35,403 nt of DNA, taken from IMG/VR virus record IMGVR_UViG_3300030099_000873, positions 1-35,403 of that record; one strand, written 5' to 3'. Below the pieces are notes generated by a model. It made no database searches and was not told the DNA's origin. It saw only the letters and a program-made list of their open reading frames with translations. The number at the start of each line of letters is the position of its first letter. Position 1 is the stretch's first letter. A program made the position numbers and the translations under genes. The stretch comes from a virus. This document shows positions 28,949-35,403 of the stretch, piece by piece.

Positions 28949-30130
28949 TTAGAAATCGTCAAAATCGGAATCATCGTAAGAAATACTATCAACATCACCT
29001 ACATCGCTAAAGTCTAAGTCAGGACCGCCCTTTCCTGCGCTACGGCCACCTTGAAGACCTGAATCAAAACCAAAGTCAAGAGCACCTGTATCAGGATTAT
29101 AAGATGGGTTATCGATGCCAGGCGCTCCTAAATTTGAAGGATCAAACTCAGGACTGTGGTAACCGGGGGCAAATCCAAAGGGACTTGTAAAGTCAGGCGC
29201 TGCTGAGAATGCACCGGGAGCGCCAAAGCCACCAAAATCAAAACCTAAAGTCTTACCAGCAGCAGTTGTTAATTGTGACACGGGGTCTAAAGAACCAACT
29301 ACCCCTGCCATATTAAATCCGGGGTCTGCCCAATCCCACGCAGAGTAAGCTTTACCATAGTCCATAGTCATGCCTGAAATTTTTCCAGCTTGTTCCGCAG
29401 CCATTATATCTGCAATGTCAAAAGCCATACCAAGTTGATGTCTATCTACATTAGGTTCCGGGCCTAACTCGAGGTCATAATCAACAGGTTCTTTGGATGA
29501 AATTGTAGTTACATTGGCTATAGGATCATAGTTTATTGCAATATCTTTAGCAGGATCATAAGGATCACTAGCTCCCGTTAAGGCGTTCAGTGCTGTTCCA
29601 ATAGTCGTAACACTAATTGGAGCAAGGGCCATTAAACCCCGGTGCAGCCCAGCGGCGATCTTTGTTCCTATAGGTTGATTAGGGCTTCTCATGATAGCAT
29701 CAGTTACGTTACTTGGACGCGCTCTATTATAGGCATCAATAAACGAAGGGGTTTCTATACCAAACAATCCTTTAAAACTTAAATCAAGTCCAGTTGCTTT
29801 TTCAACTGCATCTACCGCAGCTTTATCCAGATCAAAAGAAAAAATATCATCTATAGCTTGCTGTACGCCACTGAATAGACCACCAGTTGAGGGTGTCGCT
29901 GAAGAAGGTGGTGCTGAAGAAACTGAAGTAGCTGAAGTAGCTGAAGTAGTATCTACCGGGTCAGGACCACCGTCTAAAATCTCTTGAAGAACTTTTTCAA
30001 AAGTAAGTTCTTGTTCTTCTTTTTCTTCTTTAGAAGTTTCTTGAGTATCCTCTTGTGCAGAAAATCTATCGGAAAATAGACCTCGATTTAAAAGATAATT
30101 AATCAGAAAAGGAGGAAGTTCAGTAGCCAT
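28949..30130 (-). CDS. Probable virion protein with Ser/Ala/Thr and Gly-rich regions
   Basis: This 393-aa protein has an acidic N-terminus (QEDTQETSKEEKEEQELTFE, about 26-45), a Ser/Ala/Thr/Pro linker (about 60-85) coded by tandem 9-bp repeats, a middle with hydrophobic helix (LMALAPISVTTIGTALNAL) and a Gly/Pro/Phe-rich C-terminus (FGFAPGYHSPEF) ending in an acidic DDSDFDDF. Mixed disorder suggests a flexible internal or tail-associated protein. The place between the 271-aa and 274-aa genes supports a virion role. No family recognised. Confidence 0.6.
   Translation of the reverse strand: MATELPPFLINYLLNRGLFSDRFSAQEDTQETSKEEKEEQELTFEKVLQEILDGGPDPVDTTSATSATSVSSAPPSSATPSTGGLFSGVQQAIDDIFSFDLDKAAVDAVEKATGLDLSFKGLFGIETPSFIDAYNRARPSNVTDAIMRSPNQPIGTKIAAGLHRGLMALAPISVTTIGTALNALTGASDPYDPAKDIAINYDPIANVTTISSKEPVDYDLELGPEPNVDRHQLGMAFDIADIMAAEQAGKISGMTMDYGKAYSAWDWADPGFNMAGVVGSLDPVSQLTTAAGKTLGFDFGGFGAPGAFSAAPDFTSPFGFAPGYHSPEFDPSNLGAPGIDNPSYNPDTGALDFGFDSGLQGGRSAGKGGPDLDFSDVGDVDSISYDDSDFDDF
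29922..29948. repeat. Three tandem 9-bp repeats inside the 393-aa gene
   Basis: The unit (A/G)CTGAAGTA occurs three times in a row. On the coding strand it spells a Thr-Ser-Ala-type linker repeat (SATSATS). Copy number may vary between related phages. Confidence 0.7.
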
Positions 30131-30138
30131 TACGTTTC

Positions 30139-30954
30139 CTATCTTTTTAACTGATTAATCAAAGAGTTTGTTCGTATTGTACTACCTAATCCAGACGCTA
30201 GAGTACCAAACAAACCGGGGTCTAGTGCTTGAGTTTGAGCAAGAAGACGCTGAGATGCTGCCTGAGACTGAAGACCAGCCGCTGCAACACTACCAACAGT
30301 ACCACCAACACCACGTCCAACATTAGCCTGTTGAAGCGGAATATCAAGAAGACCAACAGACTTAGCAATGTCGCCACGTTCTCTACCGAGAAGAGTGTCA
30401 ATCAAAGACTGTGCTTGAGTAAACCCAGTGGTCCTACGCTGCGCTCTGGACTTCTGAATAGCTTCTTCAAGCGCCCTCTGTTGTTCAGCACCACCAGTGC
30501 TACCAAGGCGTCCCTGTGCAAGCAGACGTGTTTCTAGGTCAGTTCTGGCCTTGCCCTCTTCCTCTTCAAAGAAAGGCTGCATTTGCTGATAAAACTGTTC
30601 TCCTGCTGCAAAGGGGTCCATAAAAGCATACTGAGCAGCCTGAGTACCGAACAAACCGCTACGGCTAAGACCACCTTGGTAGATATCCGTAAGCTCTGGA
30701 GAAAGCGTAAGCAATGCAGCTTGTTTATCTGGATCAAACTCCGCTATACCACCAAGGGATGCTACAGTGTAGGGCGTAGCAGTATCTGTTGCAGCCGCTG
30801 CCGCATCTCTAGCTGCCTGTGCTTGAGCCTGAGCGGCGTCCCGTGCGGCTGAAGCTTGCTCTCGTTGACCAAAGAAGCTTAGTCCCGCACCTATCAAATT
30901 AGAGGCAGGATTTGTTGCGGATAAAACTGAGCCTATAGTGTCAAAAAGTGACAT
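30139..30954 (-). CDS. Probable internal core / DNA transfer protein
   Basis: This 271-aa protein begins with a hydrophobic, Gly-rich segment (MSLFDTIGSVLSATNPASNLIGAGLSFFG, described by position 1-29), then an Ala/Gln/Arg coiled coil (about 31-57), then helical sequence with RLLAQGRLGSTGGAEQQRAL near the middle. This arrangement is typical of phage internal core or DNA-transfer proteins (the gp14 position in T7-like phages), which are released first and insert in the outer membrane. Assignment rests on composition and gene order after the nozzle gene. Confidence 0.65.
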   Translation of the reverse strand: MSLFDTIGSVLSATNPASNLIGAGLSFFGQREQASAARDAAQAQAQAARDAAAAATDTATPYTVASLGGIAEFDPDKQAALLTLSPELTDIYQGGLSRSGLFGTQAAQYAFMDPFAAGEQFYQQMQPFFEEEEGKARTDLETRLLAQGRLGSTGGAEQQRALEEAIQKSRAQRRTTGFTQAQSLIDTLLGRERGDIAKSVGLLDIPLQQANVGRGVGGTVGSVAAAGLQSQAASQRLLAQTQALDPGLFGTLASGLGSTIRTNSLINQLKR

Positions 30955-30973
30955 GTTTTTTTCCTCTATTAAA

Positions 30974-32548
30974 TTATCTAACTTTACCTTGTTTGGTAAG
31001 AAGTGTTGTGTTAATCAAGCTTGAGTAATGACCAGTTACGTCAAACGTCATCTTAAGTCTAATTGTTTTACCTGCTCTGGCAAGAGATACTCTATATTCT
31101 CTAGGACTAGCAGCGGGAGCATATTTAGCTGATCCGTATAGTGAGTTTGCAGCGCCATATAAAAACTTAACTGCATCACTGGTTAGGTTAAATGTCTTGG
31201 AAAACTTAGAGTCCTCTTCGTAATCCTTAGAAATTTCTACGGTAGCCGCTGCTCCCTCGCCACCTGTAATGGTAAACAAGCCTTGCTTGAGTATCTTGGT
31301 AAACACAGGGTCACCGAAGTCCAACCAAGGAGTTTGAAAAAGCCAGTTGTAATCGCTAGTAACTTCATTACCACCGCCATCTAAAGCTACATCATAGTAT
31401 TCGTCGTATTCTGCAACAGAGTCCGATAAACCCATGTAAAGCTCACCACTTAAAGTACTGACGGCACACAAGGGGTTGTCTTTAAATGTCCAAGTGGTTA
31501 TCCGAGGAAGCGCCCTTTTGCCTACAGTAAAATCAAATACGTATGCCTTGTTATCATCAGGCATGAAGGTAATTACAATACCTTCTTTCTGGTAGTAAAC
31601 ACTCTTGATGTTACCCACGTCTGCCGAAGATAATAGCCTTGTAAGGTCGTTACGCACTGTAAGAGACAGACCTTCCAAAGGAGATTTACCATCACTCTGT
31701 TGTATACGAGAGAGCGACTGAAGACCTTCGTAGCTTAGGAAAACTACATCAGAGTCTACGTATACAATGTTATCTCTACCTGCTAACCCTACATCTCGGA
31801 TAAGTTCGTCAAGAACCATAGTAGCTGGGTTAGTGGCACCAGAATAAATAGCAATGTTCTGTTTACCAAAGATTACTATTTTGTTTTCAATAGAACCTAA
31901 ACCAACTATCTCATCATTACCCCAGACAGTTTTTAGATCAAGCTGACCAGAAGCTCCTGTGTTTAAGTCCTGACCAATGAGGTTGTCTGAGTAAAACAAA
32001 GTTCCTTTTGCTTCAGTAACACCGCCGTAAAAAATACGACCAAACTCACCAAGAGCGCAGTTAGGATCAAAGGTAGTAACACCAGAGGGGGCGTGGTAAC
32101 CGGACAGGTCATCAATATCTTTCCAAGTTGTTCCATCGAAATTGATAACCTTATGACCTGCCTGTACACCCCAAAACTCATCATTAAAGTTTATCCACTG
32201 CCAGTTACTATCGGTAATGGTTTGAGGAGTTCCTGAGAAAGTTTGAGTAACTAGAGTATCTGGAGTAGTAGCAAAGTTTAACTTTACAATAGTTGCTCCA
32301 GAACCACCATAGTATTCTCTGGTACGGTCAGATTTAACAAACTCTCCTATGGATTTCACAGGAGATGCTACCGCACTTGTAATCTGTTTAATACCCTTCC
32401 TTGGACCCATACGACCTTCCAGATCATAAACTACGTTATTGGCCTCAGTCAGAAATTCAGGACCAATTGTAGAACTCTGGGTCTGGGTATTAAGTCCTCT
32501 GGAACCTATACCCTTAAGGATTACCGGGGTAACTGGTTTAACTGGCAT
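30974..32548 (-). CDS. Tail nozzle / tubular protein B-like
   Basis: This 524-aa beta-rich protein starts with KGIGSRGLNTQTQSSTIGPEFLTEANNVVYDLEGRMGPRKG (residues about 12-52), a signature of P22 gp10-like and T7 gp12-like nozzle proteins. Repeated beta motifs (YSDN, VWGNDEIVGLGSIENKIVIFGKQNIAIYSG) suit a propeller body. It would form the distal tail tube that closes the head until adsorption. It overlaps the adaptor gene by 11 bp, the usual partner. Call is strong on class, less so on exact family. Confidence 0.82.
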   Translation of the reverse strand: MPVKPVTPVILKGIGSRGLNTQTQSSTIGPEFLTEANNVVYDLEGRMGPRKGIKQITSAVASPVKSIGEFVKSDRTREYYGGSGATIVKLNFATTPDTLVTQTFSGTPQTITDSNWQWINFNDEFWGVQAGHKVINFDGTTWKDIDDLSGYHAPSGVTTFDPNCALGEFGRIFYGGVTEAKGTLFYSDNLIGQDLNTGASGQLDLKTVWGNDEIVGLGSIENKIVIFGKQNIAIYSGATNPATMVLDELIRDVGLAGRDNIVYVDSDVVFLSYEGLQSLSRIQQSDGKSPLEGLSLTVRNDLTRLLSSADVGNIKSVYYQKEGIVITFMPDDNKAYVFDFTVGKRALPRITTWTFKDNPLCAVSTLSGELYMGLSDSVAEYDEYYDVALDGGGNEVTSDYNWLFQTPWLDFGDPVFTKILKQGLFTITGGEGAAATVEISKDYEEDSKFSKTFNLTSDAVKFLYGAANSLYGSAKYAPAASPREYRVSLARAGKTIRLKMTFDVTGHYSSLINTTLLTKQGKVR

Positions 32549-33194
32549 ACCACGTCGTCTCGTTTACAGTTCGGTTCTCGTCTTGTACAATGGCATCTCC
32601 CAATGCTTGCTGAAAGCGTCGTAGAGCAAGGTCAGAGGTTGTACCACCGTCTTCTCCACGTTCTGCCAAAGCTAGTGAGTAAGCTCCAAGAACGATGATA
32701 TTTTCAGGAAGAGTAAAGGTATCTGTAGCTGACGTGAGATCAGCCTGAGGAATAACTGCGTGTACCTTGATGTCATACACCGCGTCTGGAGTAGGCCAGA
32801 AGGAGATGTCATTATCGTTCAAACGGTAGTAGCTGGGGTTAGCAGTCTGAGTGTCACCGATGTAAGTCAGGTTGTAAAAGTGTGAGTCACTGATCTGCTT
32901 CAGTTTGTTATCGTTGGTGTTGTCTATAACCTGCAAGATACGTGTTCTGTCGGTTACGTTAGACATATCATAGGTAGCTGTAGAAGCTGCTGTAGTTACT
33001 GTTTCAACAGAACGTAGTGCAGTCCAGTTCCAAGAATCCTCGGCAATATCCTTAGCCTCGTTTACAAGCTCTCCGATGAGCTTCTGATAGGCATCTACTT
33101 CAGATGCAGAGGAGATAGCCCCAACCCAATCAGCACCAATAGTGTCCTCTCTAAGCCTCGTTAAAACCTTGTCTATGACAGTCCTATAGCTCAT
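32538..33194 (-). CDS. Tail adaptor (tubular protein A-like)
   Basis: This 218-aa protein has an N-terminal helical part (YRTVIDKVLTRLREDTIG, KLIGELVNEAKDIAEDSWNWTALR) and a beta-rich middle (YDMSNVTDRTRILQVIDNTN; PSYYRLNDNDISFWPTP) followed by a helical end. This is the pattern of portal-binding adaptor proteins of podoviruses (T7 gp11 or P22 gp4 role), which connect portal and nozzle. Overlaps with lysozyme upstream (11 bp) and nozzle downstream show coupled translation. Confidence 0.82.
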   Translation of the reverse strand: MSYRTVIDKVLTRLREDTIGADWVGAISSASEVDAYQKLIGELVNEAKDIAEDSWNWTALRSVETVTTAASTATYDMSNVTDRTRILQVIDNTNDNKLKQISDSHFYNLTYIGDTQTANPSYYRLNDNDISFWPTPDAVYDIKVHAVIPQADLTSATDTFTLPENIIVLGAYSLALAERGEDGGTTSDLALRRFQQALGDAIVQDENRTVNETTWYAS

Positions 33195-33645
33195 CAGTTA
33201 ATTCCTCATCTAAAAATAGCTGCCGCTCTGCTTCTCTTCTTCTCAGCAAACCGGGGATAACTCTTTTGTTTGCATACTTCCACTTAAGAAACTCATCGGC
33301 ACAACCAAAGTAATCTTCTCTGTTTAGCTTCATTCTTGCTGTGCTTCGTTGAAACGCTCCTGATCCTATGTTGTAGACAAAACTAGCTAGAGCAGCTAAC
33401 TGGTTTTCATTTACTGGTACTTTAATTAGGTTCCCTAACCTGTTTACCGTTGTCTTCAAGTCTCGTTCCATCAGACCAAACGCTTCTTCTTTTGTAATCG
33501 GCCTGTGATCTCTGGTAACTCTGCTTCCGTCTAGTCCGTATATTGATCCTACACCTATTGTCCAGATACCGGCTACGTCTTTGTAAGGTTCAGAACGAAA
33601 ACCCTCGAAGCTTTCGATTAACTCCAGACCTTTCTTATTTATCAT
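33184..33645 (-). CDS. Endolysin, GH24 lysozyme (T4-type)
   Basis: This 153-aa muramidase cuts the peptidoglycan glycan chain at the end of infection. The catalytic triad is E14 (IESFEGF), D23 (YKDVAG) and T29 (WTIGVG); the spacings of 9 and 6 residues are identical to T4 lysozyme E11-D20-T26. NENQLAALASFVYNIGSGAF (about 79-98) and PGLLRRREAERQLF are further family signatures. No signal peptide or SAR helix is visible, so it should need the holin at 33642 to reach the wall. The gene overlaps holin by 4 bp and adaptor by 11 bp. Confidence 0.93.
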   Translation of the reverse strand: MINKKGLELIESFEGFRSEPYKDVAGIWTIGVGSIYGLDGSRVTRDHRPITKEEAFGLMERDLKTTVNRLGNLIKVPVNENQLAALASFVYNIGSGAFQRSTARMKLNREDYFGCADEFLKWKYANKRVIPGLLRRREAERQLFLDEELTDEL

Positions 33646-34076
33646 TTAGACCACTTGCTAACCAGACGTTGACCAAACCAAAAGCTAATGATGACACTAA
33701 AGATACCCACGATTTCATCTGACCACAGCTTGTCAAACAACTCTACGCTAATAAGACCAAAGGCTGACAGGAAAGTTAGAAGGACAAACTCAAGAAAGAA
33801 GAAGTAGGTAATCAGGGGACGTACCGTGGCAGACAGGTTGACTACCCACTGGCTAGCACGTTTGGTGTGTTCATCGGCATTCTTATGTACCGCTATGTTA
33901 GTTTCACCTACACTGGTAATTACAGCTTCATCTCTACGATCCTGAGACTGTTGAGCCATAATCTTAAGTTCATGCTCTTTGTCCCTGACATCCTGCTTGC
34001 CTTCCATGTACATCTTGAAAAGGCCGGGGCCAGTTGAAGTAGCAAACCCAAGAAGTGATCCTACTAAGCTTAACAT
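33642..34076 (-). CDS. Holin (GTA 3TM-type)
   Basis: This 144-aa membrane protein has hydrophobic segments near residues 2-20, 87-112 and 121-137, with a charged amphipathic part between the first and second (EGKQDVRDKEHELKIMAQQ). The ASQWVVNLSATVRPLITYFFF segment (74-94) matches the holin family with three TMs first seen in gene transfer agents. It would make the lesions that release the lysozyme. Adjacent lysozyme and coiled-coil membrane protein complete a lysis cassette. Confidence 0.8.
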   Translation of the reverse strand: MLSLVGSLLGFATSTGPGLFKMYMEGKQDVRDKEHELKIMAQQSQDRRDEAVITSVGETNIAVHKNADEHTKRASQWVVNLSATVRPLITYFFFLEFVLLTFLSAFGLISVELFDKLWSDEIVGIFSVIISFWFGQRLVSKWSK

Positions 34077-34438
34077 TATTCTGCTTTCCTTTCGTTGGCT
34101 ACTGGCGGATGTTTGCCGTTGTGCATGGCATAGAGTCGGTCATAATTTTTTTCAAGCTGTTTAACATTAGTTAGCATTTCTGCTAGTTGCATGTGATCCC
34201 GCCTAAGGTTTTCTGGAGAAGCCATCTTAGAAAGAACGTCTATACGTTGCTCCTGAGTTTCTGTAGAGGTATTAAGCTTGTCACACCTACTATCCATTTT
34301 TCTTAGACGTTGCTCTACGTCTTCTAAAGCTTCTGATAGTTGTTTTATTTGCATTTTAGCTACAGCACTGGCTCCAGCTACACTAAACAAAACACCTCCC
34401 AAGGTTAATACGGTTCTTAAATCAATTGCTCCTTCCAT
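34076..34438 (-). CDS. Membrane-anchored coiled-coil protein, possible spanin-like
   Basis: This 120-aa protein has one N-terminal transmembrane helix (about 10-28, TLGGVLFSVAGASAVAKM) and then a long charged coiled coil (about 30-100, with QLSEALEDVEQRLRKMDSRC). The shape resembles an inner-membrane spanin (Rz) or a Bdr/DUF-type small phage membrane protein. It lies directly before the holin gene with a one-base overlap. No separate outer-membrane lipoprotein with a lipobox is seen, so the spanin call is tentative. Confidence 0.6.
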   Translation of the reverse strand: MEGAIDLRTVLTLGGVLFSVAGASAVAKMQIKQLSEALEDVEQRLRKMDSRCDKLNTSTETQEQRIDVLSKMASPENLRRDHMQLAEMLTNVKQLEKNYDRLYAMHNGKHPPVANERKAE

Positions 34439-34742
34439 GCTTAACCTCTTCTTTAGTATCTTTAGGAGTTACAAACTTCCAATCCGTTCCCATAAAAACT
34501 ATACAAACCGCACCTTCTAGTTCAGGAGGGGATAACGTAAGAAGCCAGTATCCTTCAGAACTAACAGATAGTTTAACCAAAGCTCCTTCTCTAATTCCAT
34601 AACCACGAACCAGTTCAGAAGGTTCAAATATTTGACTTTCTTCTTTTCCTACACAAGGTATTTCATATGCAGAAGGAGAACGTATCATAAATGCTATGAT
34701 AAATATAGTGAGAAGAGAAAGGGTTACTATCTTACCGATCAT
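34422..34742 (-). CDS. Exported small protein of lysis region
   Basis: This 106-aa protein begins with a hydrophobic signal or anchor (MIGKIVTLSLLTIFIIAFMI), then RSPSAYEIPCVGKEESQIFEP and a small beta-rich domain (YGIREGALVKLSVSSEGYWLLTL). Two cysteines (30 and about 85) could form a disulfide after export. Similar exported proteins are common near phage lysis genes in marine phages. It overlaps genes on both sides. Function unknown, possibly periplasmic. Confidence 0.6.
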   Translation of the reverse strand: MIGKIVTLSLLTIFIIAFMIRSPSAYEIPCVGKEESQIFEPSELVRGYGIREGALVKLSVSSEGYWLLTLSPPELEGAVCIVFMGTDWKFVTPKDTKEEVKHGRSN

Positions 34743-35320
34743 TCTTCAAGCTCAGGCCAGTCGTACAGGATTCCAGCCTTTGTGGTGCTGCCATCGTCTT
34801 CCAGTGTATACGTCACAAACAGCGCAGCGATGGCGGCAGTGTCGGCAGCGTTAGTGATTGCCGTTTCCATCTCTGTGGCTTTGGACCGGATAGCAGCACG
34901 GTAGGTTGCAATGTTGTCAGGAACCGCTGTACCAGTGTCAGCGTTGCGGATCACAGCCCAGTCAGTTTGGGACAACAGTGCGCCTTGCTGCGCCTTGACT
35001 TCGGCAATCAGGTTCGACTTGACGCCCTTGGTAACGACCTGTTCGCCGTCTTCCATAATGGGATCGCCGTTTTCGTCAACTGCATTAACGTCATCCAGTG
35101 ACTTAGCTGTGCTGTTGACCGTACCGTCGTCGTTGTAGGACCAAGTGTACAATCGGCTATCAGGATGCGGCTGTTGCACGATTTCGGTGATACCTAGTTC
35201 TGCCTTGCGCTCTGCGCTGTAGGTGTGCCAGCTTGCGGGATGCATAACCCCGTCTCCGTCAGTCCACGCCTTACCGGGTCGAATGGTCTGCCCGTGGCAG
35301 CATTTATAGATTGATGTCAT
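34739..35320 (-). CDS. Tail-fibre-associated protein (DUF4376-like C-terminus)
   Basis: This 193-aa protein opens MTSIYKCCHGQTIRPGKAWTDGDGVMHPASW and has LSQTDWAVIRNADTGTAVPDNIATYRAAIR (residues about 117-146), a motif of phage tail-fibre assembly or DUF4376-type proteins, where DW-xIR-xxTG-xxxP is typical. It directly follows the LamG-type gene if the window is circular, with GGAGG 6 nt before ATG 35320, so both probably work in fibre assembly or attachment. Confidence 0.65.
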   Translation of the reverse strand: MTSIYKCCHGQTIRPGKAWTDGDGVMHPASWHTYSAERKAELGITEIVQQPHPDSRLYTWSYNDDGTVNSTAKSLDDVNAVDENGDPIMEDGEQVVTKGVKSNLIAEVKAQQGALLSQTDWAVIRNADTGTAVPDNIATYRAAIRSKATEMETAITNAADTAAIAALFVTYTLEDDGSTTKAGILYDWPELEE

Positions 35321-35329
35321 GTGTGCCTC

Positions 35330-35403
35330 CTATCGGGCGGTTGCTGTTTTAAAAGGGGACTCGGCAAAGGCCATATAGATAATGGTCTGCGTATTGATAT
35401 TAG
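35330..35403 (-). CDS. LamG-type tail protein, 3' end (continuation of 1-700)
   Basis: Reading minus-strand from 35403 in the frame carried over from base 1 gives 24 more residues, with IIYMAFAESPFKTATAR at the end, and a TAG stop (35332-35330) ten bases before the next gene. The YMAFAE-P segment is the usual C-terminal ending of these LamG-like phage proteins. This shows that the two window ends are adjacent on the genome. Confidence 0.75.
   Translation of the reverse strand, partial: NINTQTIIYMAFAESPFKTATAR

Noticed and set aside
1-35403. tRNA genes, CRISPR arrays, integrase, lysogeny repressor, phage RNA polymerase
   Set aside because: I looked for them in all gaps and coding regions and saw none. 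The regular repeats at 8509-8672 lack spacers of CRISPR length.

Overview
The window reads as an essentially complete genome of a lytic, short-tailed (podovirus-type), T7-like marine bacteriophage. The evidence is a T7-type replication set (gp2.5-like ssDNA-binding protein, gp4-like primase-helicase, family A DNA polymerase, endonuclease I) and a head and tail module with portal, scaffold, capsid, adaptor, nozzle and large internal proteins but no tail tube or tape measure. I see no integrase, no lysogeny repressor, no phage RNA polymerase and no tRNA. The host cannot be read from the sequence. The B12-dependent ribonucleotide reductase, ThyX, the LamG-type tail protein and several small protein families fit phages of marine bacteria. 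The two window ends join in frame inside the LamG-type gene, so 35,403 bp is probably one full circular map of a circularly permuted or terminally redundant genome.

There are two divergent gene blocks. The leftward (minus-strand) late block starts at 8131, runs to base 1, continues from 35403 and ends at 21313. In transcription order it holds a tiny lysine-rich peptide, a small basic protein, terminase small and large subunits, portal, scaffold, major capsid protein, small proteins, tail-fibre-like proteins (one crosses the junction), a lysis cassette (exported protein, coiled-coil membrane protein, holin, GH24 lysozyme), tail adaptor, nozzle, five likely internal or ejected virion proteins (271, 393, 274, 1384 and 679 aa) and three small basic proteins. 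The rightward (plus-strand) early and middle block runs 8831-21316. It holds an unrecognised repeat-rich first gene, a GP88-type protein, a run of small ORFs, dCMP deaminase, SSB, primase-helicase, HNH endonuclease, DNA polymerase, a PD-(D/E)XK nuclease, a DUF1737-like protein, endonuclease I, ThyX, a DUF6378-like protein and class II RNR. The blocks diverge at a 700-bp non-coding region (8132-8830) and meet tail to tail at 21313-21316, where the stop codons overlap.

The most interesting signals are regulatory. A 12-13 bp palindrome, TGGGA-N2/3-TCCCA, occurs six times, only on the early side. Four copies sit 17-20 nt before a start codon with a ribosome-binding site in between. One of these lies inside the primase-helicase gene, exactly before an in-frame ATG that would give a short helicase without the zinc-binding domain, the counterpart of T7 gp4B. 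The divergent region also carries two arrays of 10-11 bp direct repeats (an iteron-like candidate origin or control region) and a perfect consensus sigma-70 promoter for the late block.

The genes fit together simply. dCMP deaminase, ThyX and RNR supply dNTPs. SSB, helicase and polymerase replicate the DNA; SSB and helicase both end in acidic tails with a terminal Phe. Nucleases process recombining or host DNA. The late block then builds, packages and releases virions using host RNA polymerase.
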